A DNA stretch of 64,000 nt from Gammaproteobacteria bacterium (GTDB lineage Bacteria > Pseudomonadota > Gammaproteobacteria > HK1), in assembly GCA_012103455.1 (NCBI GenBank), contig WLWT01000001.1, positions 4,223,288 to 4,287,287 on the forward strand. Reading direction: 5' to 3'. Numbering within the stretch: position 1 is the stretch's first letter; each line of letters opens with the position of its first letter. Shown here piece by piece: positions 26,722 to 36,506 of this stretch. Below the pieces are notes generated by a model. That model was given only the letters and a program-made list of their open reading frames with translations, had not been told where the DNA came from and did no database searches. The position numbers and the translations under genes were made by a program.

Positions 26722-27744
26722 ATGAGCACTGATCGCAATGCCGCTGGGCGGTCTCCCTCACCCTACCGCGTGGGCTTCATACTGGTGCCCCGGTTTTCGA
26801 TGTTGGCGTTTTCTTCAGGGCTGGAACCGTTGCGCATGGCCAACCGGCTGGCCGATCGGCCACTGTACGAGTGGTGCTTAATCGGCGAGAGCAAAGACGA
26901 CGTAGAAGCCAGCAATGGACTGAAGCTTACCCCGGACACCGTCTTCGACGAGGCGCGGGATCTGCATCTACTCCTGGTCTGCGGCGGCGTAGACATCCAA
27001 CAAGTGGCCGACAAAGCGCTGATCGGCTTTCTGCAACGCGCAGCGCAAAGAGGGCTCGCATTAGGCGCTCTTTGTACCGGGACTTATATACTCGCCAAAT
27101 CGACTGTATTGGACGGCTACCGATGCACTATCCACTGGGAAAACCTAGCCAGCATGCGCGAAGCCTTCCCCCAGGTGGTCCTGACCACTGAAGTATTCGA
27201 GATCGATAGAGACCGGCTAACCTCTTCCGGTGGCAGTGCACCGCTGGACATGATGTTGCACGTGATCGCGGGCCATCACGGACAAGAGTTGGCCAATGCC
27301 ATCTCCGAGGTTTTCATCTGCGAGCGCATCCGCGGCCGGCACGACCGTCAACGCATTCCTCTACGCACCCGGCTAGGCACCAGTCAACCCAAGTTGATGG
27401 AAGCGGTGGCGCTGATGGAGGCGAACATCGAAGAGCCCATGTCGCTTGACGAGTTGGCCCATCACGCCAGCCTGTCCAGGCGCCAGCTCGAACGCCTGTT
27501 TCAAAAACACTTGGGCTGCGTACCCACCAGGTACTATCTGGAATTGCGCCTACAACGGGCGCGTCAACTCCTATTGCAAACCAGCATGTCCATCGTCGAT
27601 GTAGCTTTCGCCTGCGGTTTCGTGTCCGCGCCACACTTCAGCAAGTGCTACCGCGATTTCTTCTCTATCCCACCTCGAGATGAACGGCGGCGCAGAAAAC
27701 CGGCGGACACCACGCCAGCTGCTCAGCAAAAGTCCGTGCCGTAA
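26722..27744 (+). CDS. GlxA/GbdR-type AraC family transcriptional regulator
   Basis: A 340-residue regulator with an N-terminal DJ-1/PfpI-like sensor domain (about residues 20-185; the cysteine elbow is GLALGALCTGTYILAKS) and a C-terminal AraC double helix-turn-helix (SLDELAHHASLSRRQLERLF, then VDVAFACGFVSAPHFSKCYR). This architecture is shared by GbdR and CdhR, which control glycine betaine/carnitine breakdown in Pseudomonas. The neighbouring sarcosine oxidase and corrinoid genes make a similar role likely. It is convergent with the ASKHA gene and divergent from the hydrolase gene; the 273-bp upstream gap presumably holds its promoter. Confidence 0.85.
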   Translation: MSTDRNAAGRSPSPYRVGFILVPRFSMLAFSSGLEPLRMANRLADRPLYEWCLIGESKDDVEASNGLKLTPDTVFDEARDLHLLLVCGGVDIQQVADKALIGFLQRAAQRGLALGALCTGTYILAKSTVLDGYRCTIHWENLASMREAFPQVVLTTEVFEIDRDRLTSSGGSAPLDMMLHVIAGHHGQELANAISEVFICERIRGRHDRQRIPLRTRLGTSQPKLMEAVALMEANIEEPMSLDELAHHASLSRRQLERLFQKHLGCVPTRYYLELRLQRARQLLLQTSMSIVDVAFACGFVSAPHFSKCYRDFFSIPPRDERRRRKPADTTPAAQQKSVP

Positions 27745-27804
27745 GCTATCCCCCCCCAGGTTATCCCGTGCGTTGCCGTACGGACATGGCTGGAGACCGC
27801 CCGG

Positions 27805-29823
27805 CTATGCGCGCCGCGGGCGCCGGCGGCGGCCGGTGGTAGCCGGCGTAGCAGCGGCGGCTAATGATGGCGCTGGTAGAGGCACGGCGCGGGCCAAGTG
27901 CTCAAAACTGGCACTCTTGTGCGGAATCGCCATCGCCTCGACGAAATGCGCTTGAAATCGTGCTTCAAGGGCCGTCTCGACTTTCTCTATACGGCGCACT
28001 ACCGCTTCGATTTCATCGCGGGCGCGCCGGTCCAGCAGGGTGATGCGGGCGCCGGTTCCGGCGGCGTTGCCCGCCGACGTCACATAGTTCAAGTCACAAT
28101 CGGGAATGAGTCCGAGCACCATCGCGTACTTGACATCAATATGACTGCCGAAGGCGCCGGCCAAACGGATCCGGTCCACAGCGTCGATCCGCAGCCTGTC
28201 CATCAGCAGCCTGACGCCCGCATAGAGCGCCGCTTTTGCCAGTTGGATAGCCCGCACATCGTTTTGAGTAATGCGAATATCCGCGGTGTCAGCGTACAGC
28301 GAGTACGCGAAGGTGCGGCCGTCCTCGATGATCCGTGCATTGCGCGAAGCCAACGATCCGTCAATGACACCATCGGATCGGATAATACCGGCTAAGTACA
28401 TCTCAGCGATCACTTCGATAATACCGGAGCCGCAAATACCGCTGACTCCAGTGGCGGAAATAGCACTCTCAAAGTCAGGCTCATCGGACCAGTGCTCGCA
28501 ACCGATGATCTTGAAGCGAGGCTCAAGGGTGTTCGGATCAATCCTCACCCGTTCAATAGCGCCAGGCGCCGCGCGCTGACCACCGCTTATCTGCGCGCCC
28601 TCGAAAGCCGGCCCGGTAGGGCTTGAACACGCCACCAAACGCTGGCGGTTGCCTAGCACGATCTCCGCATTGGTACCCACGTCCACCACCAGCGTCATAG
28701 CGTCCGTCAGATGCGGCTGTTCGGACAACACAACGCCGGCCATGTCAGCGCCCACATGACCGGCGATACATGGCAAAACATAAGCCCTGGCACCCGGATT
28801 GAGTGTCAGATCCAGTTCGCTAGCTGACAGACGCAGCGCGCAGTCGGTGGCTAGAGCGAAGGGCGCCCCCCCTAGTTCCACCGGATCAACCCCGAGCAGC
28901 AGATGGTGCATCACCGGATTGCCGACCAGAGTCACCTCCAGCACATCAACGAGATCGATTCCGGCCTGTGCCGTCACCTCGGCGGCAAGCGCATTGATGG
29001 CTCCTCTGACGGCGCGCGTCATCTCGGCATCGCCGCCGGGGTTCATCATGACGTAGGAGACCCGCGACATCAGATCCTCGCCAAACCGGATCTGTGGGTT
29101 CATGGCGCCACCGGCGGCAACCACGTCACCCGTCGAGAGATCGCAAAGGTGCGCGGCGATGGTAGTAGAGCCCAGATCCAGCGCCAAGCCGTAGACACGA
29201 TCCCGCAATCCTGGCCAAACAGCAACGATGCGCCGCCCCTCATACACCGCAGCCGTGAGGCACCAATTCGCCTCACGCAAGGTTTTCTGCAACCGGGTGA
29301 GCACATACAGATCGCAACCGTCCAGATCGGATAAACCCCATTCGAATTCCAGCGCCTCTAACACCCGCCGCAGGTCACCTGCCGGATCGTGCATATCCGG
29401 CTGCTGCACCTCTATGTAATAAAGCCGGATCGCCGGATCCAATTCGATATCGTGAACTTCCGCCCGCTTGCGAACGACCTGGCGGTGCACTTGCGAGTCG
29501 GGTGGCACGTCGATAACCACATCGCCACGGACCAAGGCCGAGCAGGCAAGACGCCGCCCGGGCGCCAGATAACCGCCTTGCGCCACGAAACGGCGCTCAT
29601 CGTCACTCTGGGGGGCCAAGCTGGCGGTGGTGGAGCTGATCCCGTGCTTGGCGAACTCCCCTTCGCAAAGCAGGATCTGGCACCGTCCGCAAAGCGCCCG
29701 GCCACCGCATACCGAATCGACATCGACGCCTAGGCTGCGGGCCGCCTGCAGCAGCGGCGTACCCACGGGAAACCGCCCCCGGCGCCCGGAGGGCATGAAC
29801 AGTACGAAGGCTTCATCCGGCAC
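27805..29823 (-). CDS. ASKHA-domain (DUF4445) reductive activator of corrinoid proteins
   Basis: A 672-residue protein. An N-terminal [2Fe-2S] ferredoxin domain has cysteines in VDSVCGGRALCGRCQILLCE and a later RLACSALV. A long ASKHA-type ATPase part follows, with GLALDLGSTTIAAHLCDL near residue 190 and VVDVGTNAEIVLGN near 370. Family members (RACo, RamA) use ATP to reduce Co(II) corrinoids back to Co(I). Its start overlaps the methyltransferase gene by 11 bases. The last residues form an unusual basic tail (TTGRRRRPRRA). In this cluster its client should be the corrinoid protein at 31865-32629. Confidence 0.88.
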   Translation of the reverse strand: MPDEAFVLFMPSGRRGRFPVGTPLLQAARSLGVDVDSVCGGRALCGRCQILLCEGEFAKHGISSTTASLAPQSDDERRFVAQGGYLAPGRRLACSALVRGDVVIDVPPDSQVHRQVVRKRAEVHDIELDPAIRLYYIEVQQPDMHDPAGDLRRVLEALEFEWGLSDLDGCDLYVLTRLQKTLREANWCLTAAVYEGRRIVAVWPGLRDRVYGLALDLGSTTIAAHLCDLSTGDVVAAGGAMNPQIRFGEDLMSRVSYVMMNPGGDAEMTRAVRGAINALAAEVTAQAGIDLVDVLEVTLVGNPVMHHLLLGVDPVELGGAPFALATDCALRLSASELDLTLNPGARAYVLPCIAGHVGADMAGVVLSEQPHLTDAMTLVVDVGTNAEIVLGNRQRLVACSSPTGPAFEGAQISGGQRAAPGAIERVRIDPNTLEPRFKIIGCEHWSDEPDFESAISATGVSGICGSGIIEVIAEMYLAGIIRSDGVIDGSLASRNARIIEDGRTFAYSLYADTADIRITQNDVRAIQLAKAALYAGVRLLMDRLRIDAVDRIRLAGAFGSHIDVKYAMVLGLIPDCDLNYVTSAGNAAGTGARITLLDRRARDEIEAVVRRIEKVETALEARFQAHFVEAMAIPHKSASFEHLARAVPLPAPSLAAAATPATTGRRRRPRRA

Positions 29824-30718
29824 GGCGCCGGCGGCCTCCCGCCCGCCGCCCGCGGCCCCCTTCGGCTTCAGCTACCGGTTCACGGAACTTGCCGATCCAG
29901 CGGCGGCATTCGGGATCGACACCCATCATCACGTTCGCTCCCATCACCGATTGCATAATCTCCGAGTGGAGCGGGTTGGTAATAGCGGAAGTCATACCGG
30001 CGCCGATAGCTATAGCGACAAACGCGGCATTTAGGCCGTTACGGTTCGGTAAGCCGAAGCTGACGTTGGAAGCACCGCACGTGGAGTTCACCTTCAGCTC
30101 TTCGCGCAGCCGCCGCAAAATATGAAACACCTGAACACCAGCCTGGTTGATGGCACCTATGGGCATCACCAGGGGGTCCACAACTATATCGGACGACGGG
30201 ATCCCGTGATCCGCCGCCCGCTCGACGATCTTCTTGGCCACGGCGAAACGCTCGTCGGGATCTTCAGAGATGCCGGTCTCATCATTGGAGATGGCCACTA
30301 CCGCCGCGCTGTATTTCTTCACCAGCGGCAACACCGCCTCAAGCCGCTCCTCCTCACCCGTAACGGAGTTGACCAGAGCTTTGCCCTGGTAGACGCCCAA
30401 ACCACGCTCCAACGCTTCGACTATAGACGAGTCGATGGACAGCGGTACATCGGTCACCGACTGCACCAGCTTAATCACCTCGGCCAGGATCGCAGGCTCA
30501 TCCGCCAACGGAATACCTGCGTTTACATCGAGCATCTGCGCACCCGCTTCCACCTGGGCTATGGCATCGGCTTTAACGCGTGAATAATCGCCTTTGGCCA
30601 TTTCTTCCGCCAATACCTTCCGGCCAGTCGGGTTAATGCGTTCGCCGATTATCACAAAGGGCCGGTTGAAGCCGATGACGACCTCTTTTGATGCCGAGTT
30701 GACCACCGTGTCGGTCAT
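29813..30718 (-). CDS. methyltetrahydrofolate:corrinoid methyltransferase (pterin-binding domain)
   Basis: A 301-residue DHPS-like TIM barrel of the pterin-binding type. It shows FVIIGERINPTGRKVLAEEM near residue 20, GAQMLDVNAGIPLADEP and STCGASNVSFGLPNRNGLNA, all typical of the MetH pterin domain and AcsE/MtgA-like enzymes. It moves a methyl group between methyl-tetrahydrofolate and a corrinoid protein, in either direction. The ATG at 30718 has GAGGAATCTTTA before it; a frame open 41 codons further up is unrelated. The C-terminus runs into a Gly/Arg tail (GGRGRRAGGRRRRAG) unlike the family. Confidence 0.88.
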   Translation of the reverse strand: MTDTVVNSASKEVVIGFNRPFVIIGERINPTGRKVLAEEMAKGDYSRVKADAIAQVEAGAQMLDVNAGIPLADEPAILAEVIKLVQSVTDVPLSIDSSIVEALERGLGVYQGKALVNSVTGEEERLEAVLPLVKKYSAAVVAISNDETGISEDPDERFAVAKKIVERAADHGIPSSDIVVDPLVMPIGAINQAGVQVFHILRRLREELKVNSTCGASNVSFGLPNRNGLNAAFVAIAIGAGMTSAITNPLHSEIMQSVMGANVMMGVDPECRRWIGKFREPVAEAEGGRGRRAGGRRRRAG

Positions 30719-30863
30719 TAAAGATTCCTCGTCATAATGTTCTTCTATCGCAACCAGTGGCATACAAAAGAATGTAAAAAACCCGCCCGGCGGCAGCACC
30801 CGCGCCGGACACGATGGCAAATCCAAGCAATGCTGCCGCACACCTGAGCAACGCCGCTCAAGC

Positions 30864-31172
30864 TCAGCCGGCCGTAGCTGAACGCAGCCCTTTTGCTTTC
30901 ACCAACCGCTCCAATTCGGCATCGTCCATAGCCGTATCCAAAGCGTGTGCAGCAGCCTGCGCAATAGCCTGCAAGTCACCCTCACAATCCGAGTACTCGC
31001 GTCGCCAATCTTCCATATAAGCATCCGAACTGCCTTTTCCCGCCCGCATGGCGGCTCTATCTATGGCTTCTTGAAAGCGCTGCGGCAATAGTACCTTCGC
31101 GCTCTTGCGCCCATGCTTGGCAATGACCTGGATGGGGATATCCCGCCAGTACATTTTGATGAGTTTCGCCAT
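30864..31172 (-). CDS. virulence factor family protein (corrinoid-cluster accessory)
   Basis: A 102-residue soluble protein beginning MAKLIKMYWRDIPIQVIAKH, followed by KVLLPQRFQEAIDRAAMRAG. It matches the small family named virulence factor in databases. Despite the name, it recurs in clusters with pterin-dependent methyltransferases, corrinoid proteins, DUF1638 and ASKHA activators, as here. No enzymatic motif is seen; the biochemical role is unknown. It sits 16 bp downstream of DUF1638. Confidence 0.75.
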   Translation of the reverse strand: MAKLIKMYWRDIPIQVIAKHGRKSAKVLLPQRFQEAIDRAAMRAGKGSSDAYMEDWRREYSDCEGDLQAIAQAAAHALDTAMDDAELERLVKAKGLRSATAG

Positions 31173-31188
31173 CTAGCTCTCAGGCCAT

Positions 31189-31803
31189 CTAACCTTGAGT
31201 GTTAACTCTTTCATCGTGGAAGGTGACCAACGTGCGGGCAAACGGCTCCAAGCCGGTGTGCTTGTGCTCGAATCTCAAGCCCAGCCTGCGGGCCGCCGCT
31301 TCAGCTTGCGCCAGGTACGGCGCATCCTCGCGTTGCGACATATAAAGCACCCGCGTGTAATGCGCGAAATACATCTCTTGCAGTTCAGGATGCTTGTCTA
31401 TACCAAACCCGTGGATGATCAACCGCTCGAAATTGCGCGCTAGAAAATCCGTAAGATACAAAGTCCCGAGTTCTTCCTCCGACCACTGGGCAAATACCGA
31501 GGTACCGGCGAAAAACTCATAACAATGGGCACCGGGTAAGCGCCGGGCGCCAAATGCCGTGATGACTTCATCGATCACGCCACCCGTACCACAATCCGCA
31601 TAAGCGACGAACATGTGTTCGAATACACGGCGGCCGGCTGTTAACATGTCGCGCACCGCCGGCGCGATTTTCTCGGGATGGTTGTGAAAGCCGGCTGGTA
31701 AACACTGAATGACCATGTGAGTCCAACCGTAGCGGGAGCGTAGCGCTACCAGTTCATGGGCTATCGCGCCACAAGCGATGACCAGTAAACGCCTTGCTGA
31801 CAT
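31189..31803 (-). CDS. DUF1638 family protein
   Basis: A 204-residue DUF1638 protein with an opening like a Rossmann-type strand (RRLLVIACGAIAHELVALRS), then HMVIQCLPAGFHNHPEKIAP and FVAYADCGTGGVIDEVITAF. DUF1638 proteins are frequent neighbours of MttB-like methyltransferases and corrinoid proteins, but their function is unknown. The conserved cysteines at about residues 11, 33, 70 and 93 could bind metal or a cofactor. It lies between the corrinoid protein gene and the virulence-factor family gene on the same strand. Confidence 0.82.
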   Translation of the reverse strand: MSARRLLVIACGAIAHELVALRSRYGWTHMVIQCLPAGFHNHPEKIAPAVRDMLTAGRRVFEHMFVAYADCGTGGVIDEVITAFGARRLPGAHCYEFFAGTSVFAQWSEEELGTLYLTDFLARNFERLIIHGFGIDKHPELQEMYFAHYTRVLYMSQREDAPYLAQAEAAARRLGLRFEHKHTGLEPFARTLVTFHDERVNTQG

Positions 31804-31864
31804 ACTCGGGCCGCCTGTATATATATCCTGCTATCACAGTACCGCCCAACGGCGTGTTCTGCGC

Positions 31865-32629
31865 TTACGCCGTCGCCGCCAACTGATTGTGTCTACGTGC
31901 CATGAACTCCTTGGCCGTCTCCACCGCCACCGCAGCGTCCCGGCAATAAGCATCTGCGCCAATGGCATCACCGAACGCTTCGTTCAACGGCGCGCCGCCC
32001 ACCAGCACGGTGTAATCGTCCCGGATGCCCCGTTCCACCATTTCATCAATGACTACTTTCATGTAGGGCATCGTGGTAGTCAAAAGCGCGGACATGCCTA
32101 CAATGTCGGGCTGGTGCTGTTCAATCGCTTCCATGTAGCTCTCTACGGGATTGTTGATACCCAGATCGATGACCTCGAAGCCGGCCCCTTCCATCATCAT
32201 GCCGACCAGATTTTTGCCGATGTCGTGAATATCGCCTTTCACTGTGCCGATGATCATCATGCCGATACGGGCCGCACCGGTCTCCGCCAACAGCGGACGC
32301 AAGATAAACATACCGCCCTTCATAGCGTTCGCCGCCATCAACACTTCCGGCACAAACAAAATGCCGTCACGAAAGTCGATACCGACTATGCGCATGCCTT
32401 CAACCAAAGCCTCCGCCAACACCTTATCCGGTGTCCAGCCGCGGGCTAGCAATATATGCGTACCCTCTTCGATCTCTGCCTTGAGCCCGTCATAGAGATC
32501 GTCGTGCATTTGCTGTACGAGCTCTTCGTCAGACAACGATGACAGATCGATATCTTCTTCTGCCCCGTCTTCAAGCTCCACGTCGTCGGACATCAACAGG
32601 CTCCCGGCATCGGCTGAGTGAGATGGCAA
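31865..32629 (-). CDS. corrinoid (cobalamin-binding) protein
   Basis: A 254-residue two-domain protein. The N-terminal helical cap of the MetH/MtaC type (DDLYDGLKAEIEEGTHILLA) precedes a B12-binding domain with the DxHxxG motif in TVKGDIHDIGKNLVGMMMEG; its His is the lower axial cobalt ligand. GMSALLTTTMPYMKVVIDEM and VLVGGAPLNEAFGDAIGADA complete the B12 fold. Such proteins carry a methyl group between two methyltransferases. A matching pterin methyltransferase and activator lie downstream; the second methyltransferase (MttB-like or homocysteine-type) is not in the window. The start is preceded by an acidic 40-residue extension. Confidence 0.9.
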   Translation of the reverse strand: MPSHSADAGSLLMSDDVELEDGAEEDIDLSSLSDEELVQQMHDDLYDGLKAEIEEGTHILLARGWTPDKVLAEALVEGMRIVGIDFRDGILFVPEVLMAANAMKGGMFILRPLLAETGAARIGMMIIGTVKGDIHDIGKNLVGMMMEGAGFEVIDLGINNPVESYMEAIEQHQPDIVGMSALLTTTMPYMKVVIDEMVERGIRDDYTVLVGGAPLNEAFGDAIGADAYCRDAAVAVETAKEFMARRHNQLAATA

Positions 32630-32809
32630 ATGTATTGATTGTTGTGGCGTTTTGACATGCGCCGAACCAGCTCCATCGGGCAGGGCTGCGACGCAGGGTT
32701 GCGCAGAAACGACAATGCAGATAGATGCACCTAAGACACCGCGACTGCGGCGCTACAAGGGCCGTGCAAAAGGTGTTTATACCACCGGCCAAGACCGCTC
32801 AAATGGCCC

Positions 32810-33493
32810 TCAGGGACGGTCGGCAACCTCGGCATCGCGGTACAGCTCATACTCGGCGGCGGCGTCACTCAGCCAAAGCCAAAGATAGTCGGCGAAACTG
32901 CGCCTGACGATGAGATCGAAACAACCACTGCGCCTGATGATAAGCACCTGGGTCTTGGCGATCAGTGTTTGCGCGCATTGTCCCGGCGTGAAAACCGCTT
33001 CGTGCAAATCCAGCGCACAACCCTTGGCCAGAGTTGGTTGAACCTGCTCGCCGCGAAGACGAATAGTGGTATGACCCGAACTCACGTCGGTGACGGCGAA
33101 ATGCAGTCCTTCAAGGTGCGCAGTCAAGCGCTCTACCAATGCTTTTGCCGTGCCGGGTGCGCCTAGTAACAACCATTCATCGGGCGACATCCAGCAGGCG
33201 AGCATACCGTTGACCGAAGACGCAGTGTTCGCCGCAAGCGGCAGGCGCATATCGCAACATGCGGCCATTGCCTCGATGAAACGGCTAACTCGCGCCTGCC
33301 CGCGCACATTGACCATCGCCACATGACGCCGCTCGGTCATGCGCACCCCGAAGGAGGCCGGCTCGTGAGAAACGCACATATCGCCAGCACCGGGTGGCAT
33401 ACGAAAAAACAGTGGGCTGTGGGCACCACTTAACCGTGCCACTTCCGATCGGCTAGGTGCCCATGGTTCGAACACAGACGTTTCATCACCCAT
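32810..33493 (-). CDS. soxG: sarcosine oxidase gamma subunit
   Basis: A 227-residue protein of the heterotetrameric sarcosine oxidase gamma family. The segment LPLAANTASSVNGMLACWMS followed by PDEWLLLGAPG is typical, and FYDVSSGHT-like VTDVSSGHTTIRLRGEQV marks the central part. The subunit is related to GcvT-like folds and stabilises the complex. Its start overlaps the end of soxA by 8 bases, so it is the last gene of soxB-soxD-soxA-soxG. A 180-bp gap with no recognisable gene separates it from the corrinoid protein gene. Confidence 0.88.
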   Translation of the reverse strand: MGDETSVFEPWAPSRSEVARLSGAHSPLFFRMPPGAGDMCVSHEPASFGVRMTERRHVAMVNVRGQARVSRFIEAMAACCDMRLPLAANTASSVNGMLACWMSPDEWLLLGAPGTAKALVERLTAHLEGLHFAVTDVSSGHTTIRLRGEQVQPTLAKGCALDLHEAVFTPGQCAQTLIAKTQVLIIRRSGCFDLIVRRSFADYLWLWLSDAAAEYELYRDAEVADRP

Positions 33494-36400
33494 GCAGGCG
33501 GATCCCTCGCGGATCGTAGAACACCGCAGGTCCTATTCTCGCTGGCACCAGCCGGCCATCAGCCAGGGACGCATAAATAGTTTCTCCATGACGGCCGCGT
33601 CCACCCTTGACCAGTGCCAGCGCGATGGCACGGCCTAGCGTAGCGCTGCGATAACTCGACGTCACGTGACCCACCATAGGCGCCGGTAACCGGGTAAACG
33701 GTTCGTTCACCAATTGCGCACCTTCCGGCAATACCACTTCAGGATCCAGCGTACACAATCCCACCCACTGTTTACGGTCAGTACGCAAGCAATCGCTACG
33801 CGAGAGCGAACGCTTGCCAATAAAATCTTTATGTTTGGCCACCATCCAATCCATGCCTAGATCACCAGGCGTGACCGAACCATCGGTGTCTTGTCCCACG
33901 ATCACAAAACCTTTCTCGGCCCGCAGCACATGCATGGCCTCGGTACCGTAGGGCGTTATTCCATAGGCTTCACCCGCCGCAAAGACGGCGTCCCACACCT
34001 TTTGGCCGTAGTCGGCCGCCACATTTATCTCGAAAGCCAACTCACCGCTGAAGCTGACTCTGAACACACGCGCTTGCACGCCGGCAACCGTGCCTTCACG
34101 AAAGCTCATAAACGGGAACGCGCGCGTAGCGAGGTCAATGTCTTGGCACACCGCGCCTAGCACATCACGGGCGCACGGTCCAGCCACCGCGACGATGGCC
34201 CATGCGTCGGTCACCGAGGTGAAAAACACCTCCAAATCAGGCCATTCCGTCTGTCGCCACCGCTCCATCCAAGCGAGCACATGGGCCGCTCCACCGGTAG
34301 TGGTGGTCATGAAATAACGATCCTCGGCCAGCCGTGCGCAGACGCCATCGTCCATCACCATGCCATCTTCGCCCAACATGATGCCGTAACGCGCCCGGCC
34401 TACGGCCAGCTTCTTCCAGCCATTGGTGTAGATACGATCCAGGAACTCGGCGGCATCGCGGCCGCGAACATCGATTTTGCCGAGGGTTGACGCATCTATC
34501 ATGCCGGCGGCCCGGCGCACTGCCAGACACTCCCGGTCAACCGCTTGCGCCATGCTTTCACCCGGCTTGGAGTAATACCATGGCCGCTGCCACTGACCCA
34601 CGTTCTCGAACTGCGCGCCATGGGCGCCATGCCACTCATGCATAGCGGTCTTGCGCACCGGATCCAACAAAGCGCCGACGTGGCGCCCGGCCACGGCGCC
34701 CATGGTCATGGGCGAATAGGGCGGCCTGAAGGTAGTAGTGCCAACCGTGGCCGGTGCTACTTTCAGCGCTTCGGCGACGATGCCGAGGCCATTGATGTTG
34801 CCGAGCTTGCCTTGATCGGTGCCAAAACCAAGCGCGGTATAGCGTTTGACGTGTTCGATGGACCGGTAACCCTCGCGCACCGCCAACTTCAGATCGGCTG
34901 CGGAGGTATCGTTTTGCAGATCCACGAACTGCTTAGGCAACTCTTCCGGGCGCGTTGGCCCCGGCACCAACCACATAGCTTCCAGGGGCGCCGCTGCTGC
35001 CAGCGGCGGGGTGAGCATAAACGCGGGTACGCTGCCGCCGCACCCACCGCCAGCCCGTGATCCCGTGGCGTAAGCATCACGCAAACACTCATCCAAGGCA
35101 AAACCACCGGCGGCAGCCCCTACACTGACGGGACCGCCCGCCATGGGCAGCGGCACGAATGTGTGCGAGGTATCGTCGAAACTCACCTTTCCACCATAGT
35201 GGGAATGCAGGTGAACCGCTGGATTCCATCCACCGGAAACGGCTAACAGATCGCACGGCTCTATCCGTACAGGTCTTCGTACCGAATCGCCTGTACGCTC
35301 CATGATCTTCACTTCGCGCACACGCATGGTACCGCCGGTATCGGTCACCACATGGCCGTTCAAGATCTCTATACCCCTCTCGCGTACCGCGCGGGCCGCC
35401 GCACTATAGACACTCTCTCGAACGTCCACCACTGCCCGCACGGAGCAGCCCGCCCCGTGCAGAGCCAGCGCCGCTGCATAAGCCGAATCATTGTTCGTAA
35501 ACACCACGGTCTGCCGGCCAGGACATACGGCAAAGCGCGCCAGGTACTCGCTGACCGCACCTGCCAACATGACGCCGGGCCGGTCGTTATTGGAAAACAC
35601 CAGGGGCCGTTCCAGCGCGCCAGCGGCAATGATCATGCGTTTGGCGCGAATACGCCACTGCCGCTGCCTGGGACCATGCCCGCTACCTGGCGGCAGGTGA
35701 TCATGGCGGCGCTCGAGAGCGATAGCGAAGTGGTCCCGGTAGAGGCCGGTAACGGTGGTGCGAAGCAAAAGGCGCACGTTAGCGCATCCCGATAGCTCAT
35801 CGAGTACTTGCGCCGCCCATTGCGGCGCCGCGAACCCGTCTATGGCCGTGCGCTCCTGGTAGATGCCACCGCCGATGATCGCCTGCTCATCGGCCAAGAT
35901 AACCCTGGCACCGCTTCGCGCCGCACCCAGGGCGGCGGCCAAGCCACTGGCGCCTGCGCCGATCACCAACACGTCGCAATGGGCATGCATATGATCGTAG
36001 TGATCGGGATCGGGCGCCTGCGGTGCGGTGCCCAAACCGGCTGCTTTTCGGATAAATCCCTCGTAGAAGCGCCACAGGCCCGCCGGGCGCATAAACGTCT
36101 TGTAATAAAAACCGGCGGGCAACAGCCCTGCCCAAATACTGTTGATGGCAGCGATATCAAAACGCAAAGATGGCCAGCAATTGACGCTACGCGCGCTCAA
36201 ACCATCGTACAGTTCCACCTGGGTAGCACGCAGATTGGGGATGGTGCGCGCCCCTAGTCCCACCTGAACGATGGCGTTAGGTTCATCGGCACCCGCCGCC
36301 ACGATGCCGCGGGGCCGGTGGTACTTGAAGCTACGGCCTACCAGGTGCTCGCCGTTAGCCAACAAAGCCGAGGCCAGCGTATCGCCACGGTAACCGTGCA

Positions 36401-36506
36401 AAACGCTACCGTTCCAGGAAAACGAGTACGGCACGCTACGGTCGATCAAGCCACCGCTGGATAATCGGTTGAGGGATAATCGGCTAAAGAGCATCTCACC
36501 GGTCAC
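33486..36506 (-). CDS. soxA: sarcosine oxidase alpha subunit
   Basis: A 1006-residue subunit with an N-terminal 2Fe-2S-like fold (WNGSVLHGYRGDTLASALLA), a dinucleotide-binding domain with CDVLVIGAGASGLAAALGAA near residue 177, and a C-terminal GcvT-type folate-binding half (from about residue 620; GELAFEINVAADYGQKVWDA). The complex oxidises sarcosine to glycine and passes the methyl group to tetrahydrofolate as 5,10-methylene-THF. Full length for the family. It overlaps soxD by 4 nt and soxG by 8. Its first codons are built on a 15-bp tandem repeat (SRLSL-NRLSS). Confidence 0.95.
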   Translation of the reverse strand: MTGEMLFSRLSLNRLSSGGLIDRSVPYSFSWNGSVLHGYRGDTLASALLANGEHLVGRSFKYHRPRGIVAAGADEPNAIVQVGLGARTIPNLRATQVELYDGLSARSVNCWPSLRFDIAAINSIWAGLLPAGFYYKTFMRPAGLWRFYEGFIRKAAGLGTAPQAPDPDHYDHMHAHCDVLVIGAGASGLAAALGAARSGARVILADEQAIIGGGIYQERTAIDGFAAPQWAAQVLDELSGCANVRLLLRTTVTGLYRDHFAIALERRHDHLPPGSGHGPRQRQWRIRAKRMIIAAGALERPLVFSNNDRPGVMLAGAVSEYLARFAVCPGRQTVVFTNNDSAYAAALALHGAGCSVRAVVDVRESVYSAAARAVRERGIEILNGHVVTDTGGTMRVREVKIMERTGDSVRRPVRIEPCDLLAVSGGWNPAVHLHSHYGGKVSFDDTSHTFVPLPMAGGPVSVGAAAGGFALDECLRDAYATGSRAGGGCGGSVPAFMLTPPLAAAAPLEAMWLVPGPTRPEELPKQFVDLQNDTSAADLKLAVREGYRSIEHVKRYTALGFGTDQGKLGNINGLGIVAEALKVAPATVGTTTFRPPYSPMTMGAVAGRHVGALLDPVRKTAMHEWHGAHGAQFENVGQWQRPWYYSKPGESMAQAVDRECLAVRRAAGMIDASTLGKIDVRGRDAAEFLDRIYTNGWKKLAVGRARYGIMLGEDGMVMDDGVCARLAEDRYFMTTTTGGAAHVLAWMERWRQTEWPDLEVFFTSVTDAWAIVAVAGPCARDVLGAVCQDIDLATRAFPFMSFREGTVAGVQARVFRVSFSGELAFEINVAADYGQKVWDAVFAAGEAYGITPYGTEAMHVLRAEKGFVIVGQDTDGSVTPGDLGMDWMVAKHKDFIGKRSLSRSDCLRTDRKQWVGLCTLDPEVVLPEGAQLVNEPFTRLPAPMVGHVTSSYRSATLGRAIALALVKGGRGRHGETIYASLADGRLVPARIGPAVFYDPRGIRLHG
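36460..36489. repeat. 15-bp tandem repeat, two units, in the soxA N-terminus
   Basis: GATAATCGGTTGAGG is followed directly by GATAATCGGCTAAAG, encoding the peptide pair SRLSL-NRLSS on the minus strand. Confidence 0.7.

Noticed and set aside
32630..32809. Possible cobalamin riboswitch before the corrinoid protein gene
   Set aside because: No B12-box-like sequence could be found in the 180-bp gap on the coding strand, and there is no clear stem series.
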